Assembly: GCF_017942085.1 (NCBI RefSeq)
Contig: NZ_JAGKSP010000004.1
Span: forward strand, 124,001 to 188,000
DNA from: Paenibacillus lignilyticus
GTDB taxonomy: Bacteria > Bacillota > Bacilli > Paenibacillales > Paenibacillaceae
Reading direction: 5' to 3'
DNA length: 64,000 nt
The translations under genes and the position numbers were made by a program. The notes below the pieces were generated by a model. The model made no database searches. It was not told the origin of the DNA and saw only the letters and a list, made by a program, of their open reading frames with translations. How positions within the stretch are numbered: the first letter of the stretch is position 1; each line of letters starts with the position of its first letter. Below are positions 62,807 through 64,000 of this stretch, piece after piece.

Positions 62807-64000
62807 GTGAAATTGACGGATGAACAGCTATTGGAGCTGGAGAGCAAACGGAGCTTCTACTTCTTCTGGGAAGAGGCGAATAGCGATAAAGAGAGTCCGG
62901 GATTCGGCTTAATCGTAGACCGTGCGCCGGGCGACGCTTCGATGTGCAGCGTGGCTTCGGTTGGATTCGGTTTGACCGCACTTATGATTGGCGTGGAACG
63001 CGAGTGGATTTCCCGCAGCCAAGGCTATGAACGGGCGCTGGGAACGCTGAACACCTTGCTGGAGCATGCGGAGCAGGTCAACGGATTTTTCTATCATTTT
63101 CTCGATATGCATACAGCTAAGCGTTATCGCGACTGCGAGGTTTCCGTTATCGATACGGCGATCGCGCTTTGCGGTGCGATTGCCGCCGGTGAATATTTTG
63201 GCTGCGATGTGAGAGAGCGAGCGCAGCAGCTCTATGAGCGCATTGATTGGAATTGGTATCGGGATCCGGAAACGAACCAGTTCTACATGGGCTATGCCCC
63301 GGAACGCGGCTTCTTCGGCAGATGGGATCTCTATGCGGAGCAGTTCATGATGTATTTCCTCGCTGCCGCATCGCCTACACATCCGGTAGACCCGAGCATG
63401 TTCTATGATTTTGGCCGCCAATATGGGACGTATGGCAATAATCCGCCGTTTATCTATACTTGGTTAGGCTCGCTGTTTGCCTTCCAATTCTCCCATGCCT
63501 GGTTTGATCTTCGCGGCAGGGTAGACCGCGATCATATCGATTGGTGGGAGAACTCCGTTGTCGCTACCAGAGTCAACCGGGATTACTGCATCGCCAATCA
63601 GGCGGTATTCCGCACCTTCGGGCCAGACGCTTGGGGACTAACCGCATGTGACGGGCCAACAGGTTACAGCGGTCGTTACGGCGCAGCGCCTTCCGGTCGT
63701 GACAGTGCGAACGATCAGCATGTACCCGACGGTACGGTACCGCCGGCTGGGGCTGCAGGATCAATTCCATTTATGCCGCAGGAAGTGATAAGCGCCTTGC
63801 GGAATTATTATGAGAACTACCCGCAGCTATGGGGCCAATACGGCTTCAAGGACAGCTACAACTTAGATGTAACACCGGCGTGGTTCGCGGACGATGTTAT
63901 CGGCATCGACAAGGGGATTACGCTGCTCATGATAGAGAATTACAGAAGCGGGCTGGTTTGGAACTATTTTATGAAAAACCGTTATGTCCGAGAAGGCTTG
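62807..64000 (+). CDS. PF10091/GH144-like glucanase (3' truncated by window edge)
   Basis: 398 codons from GTG 62807 (AAGGAGG 8 bp upstream), still open at the window end; the family usually has 430-480 residues, so most of it is present. No signal peptide. SKRSFYFFWEEAN at the start, SIPFMPQEVISALRNYYENY, the segment FRTFGPDAWGLTACDGPTGY and LLMIENYRSGLVWNYFM are signatures of the family once called glucoamylase (PF10091), which includes endo-beta-1,2-glucanases of GH144. Without a secretion signal it would act inside the cell on oligomers. Its neighbours (binding proteins, permeases, GH3) fit a glucan pathway. Confidence 0.85.
   Translation, partial: MKLTDEQLLELESKRSFYFFWEEANSDKESPGFGLIVDRAPGDASMCSVASVGFGLTALMIGVEREWISRSQGYERALGTLNTLLEHAEQVNGFFYHFLDMHTAKRYRDCEVSVIDTAIALCGAIAAGEYFGCDVRERAQQLYERIDWNWYRDPETNQFYMGYAPERGFFGRWDLYAEQFMMYFLAAASPTHPVDPSMFYDFGRQYGTYGNNPPFIYTWLGSLFAFQFSHAWFDLRGRVDRDHIDWWENSVVATRVNRDYCIANQAVFRTFGPDAWGLTACDGPTGYSGRYGAAPSGRDSANDQHVPDGTVPPAGAAGSIPFMPQEVISALRNYYENYPQLWGQYGFKDSYNLDVTPAWFADDVIGIDKGITLLMIENYRSGLVWNYFMKNRYVREGL

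Overview
The window looks like the chromosome of a spore-forming, low-to-mid GC Gram-positive bacterium of the Paenibacillus type. The support is a GerA/GerB/GerC-type germinant receptor operon, split glycine decarboxylase subunits (gcvPA and gcvPB), Bacillus-type glycine riboswitches, a LipM-type octanoyltransferase, strong AGGAGG ribosome binding sites with some TTG and GTG starts, and a very large stock of glycan-degradation and ABC sugar-uptake genes without a local ATPase gene. The organism name is inferred. No rRNA or tRNA gene, IS element, prophage or CRISPR array was seen.

Layout. 1-3.9 kb: the 3' part of a GH38 alpha-mannosidase followed by an ADP-ribosylglycohydrolase-fold protein. 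4-11 kb: housekeeping and sporulation genes (a tyrosine phosphatase, a secreted Hcp-fold protein, a TMEM175-like channel, the ger operon) and a decayed efeO/efeB/efeU iron-uptake relic. 11-20 kb: a glycine cleavage locus. gcvT-gcvPA-gcvPB run leftward and gcvH-lipA-lpd-lipM run rightward, and each side has its own tandem glycine riboswitch. 20-32 kb: a LacI regulator divergent from a GH78 rhamnosidase; an acetyltransferase; a histidine kinase; AraC and DUF1349 genes divergent from a GH151-like fucosidase, a sugar isomerase-like protein and a dehydrogenase. 32.2-32.8 kb: a striking 51-bp-period intergenic repeat array. 33-41 kb: two FCD-type GntR regulators with a TIM-barrel isomerase, an ApnO-like dehydrogenase, a Gfo/Idh oxidoreductase, two SDRs and a large putative glycan-active protein. 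41.4-42.5 kb: a gene-free repeat-rich spacer.

42.5-64 kb is the most interesting part. A first operon holds a PhyH dioxygenase, a Gfo/Idh protein, a TIM-barrel isomerase and a GH3 glucosidase. A second, about 15 kb long, holds a LacI regulator (about 80% identical by eye to the one at 20-21 kb), a lipoprotein substrate-binding protein, a 1041-residue protein joining carbohydrate-binding-like domains to a substrate-binding domain, a permease pair, an NHL/TPR/Yip1 membrane protein, a DUF5696-type exported protein, a second permease pair, a Gfo/Idh oxidoreductase and, cut by the window end, a PF10091/GH144-like glucanase. Both operons carry the palindrome GAAACGTTTC upstream. Two permease pairs, two binding proteins and two large envelope proteins of unknown role suggest an elaborate glucan capture and import system. 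A beta-1,2-glucan substrate is a plausible but unproven guess from GH3 plus GH144.
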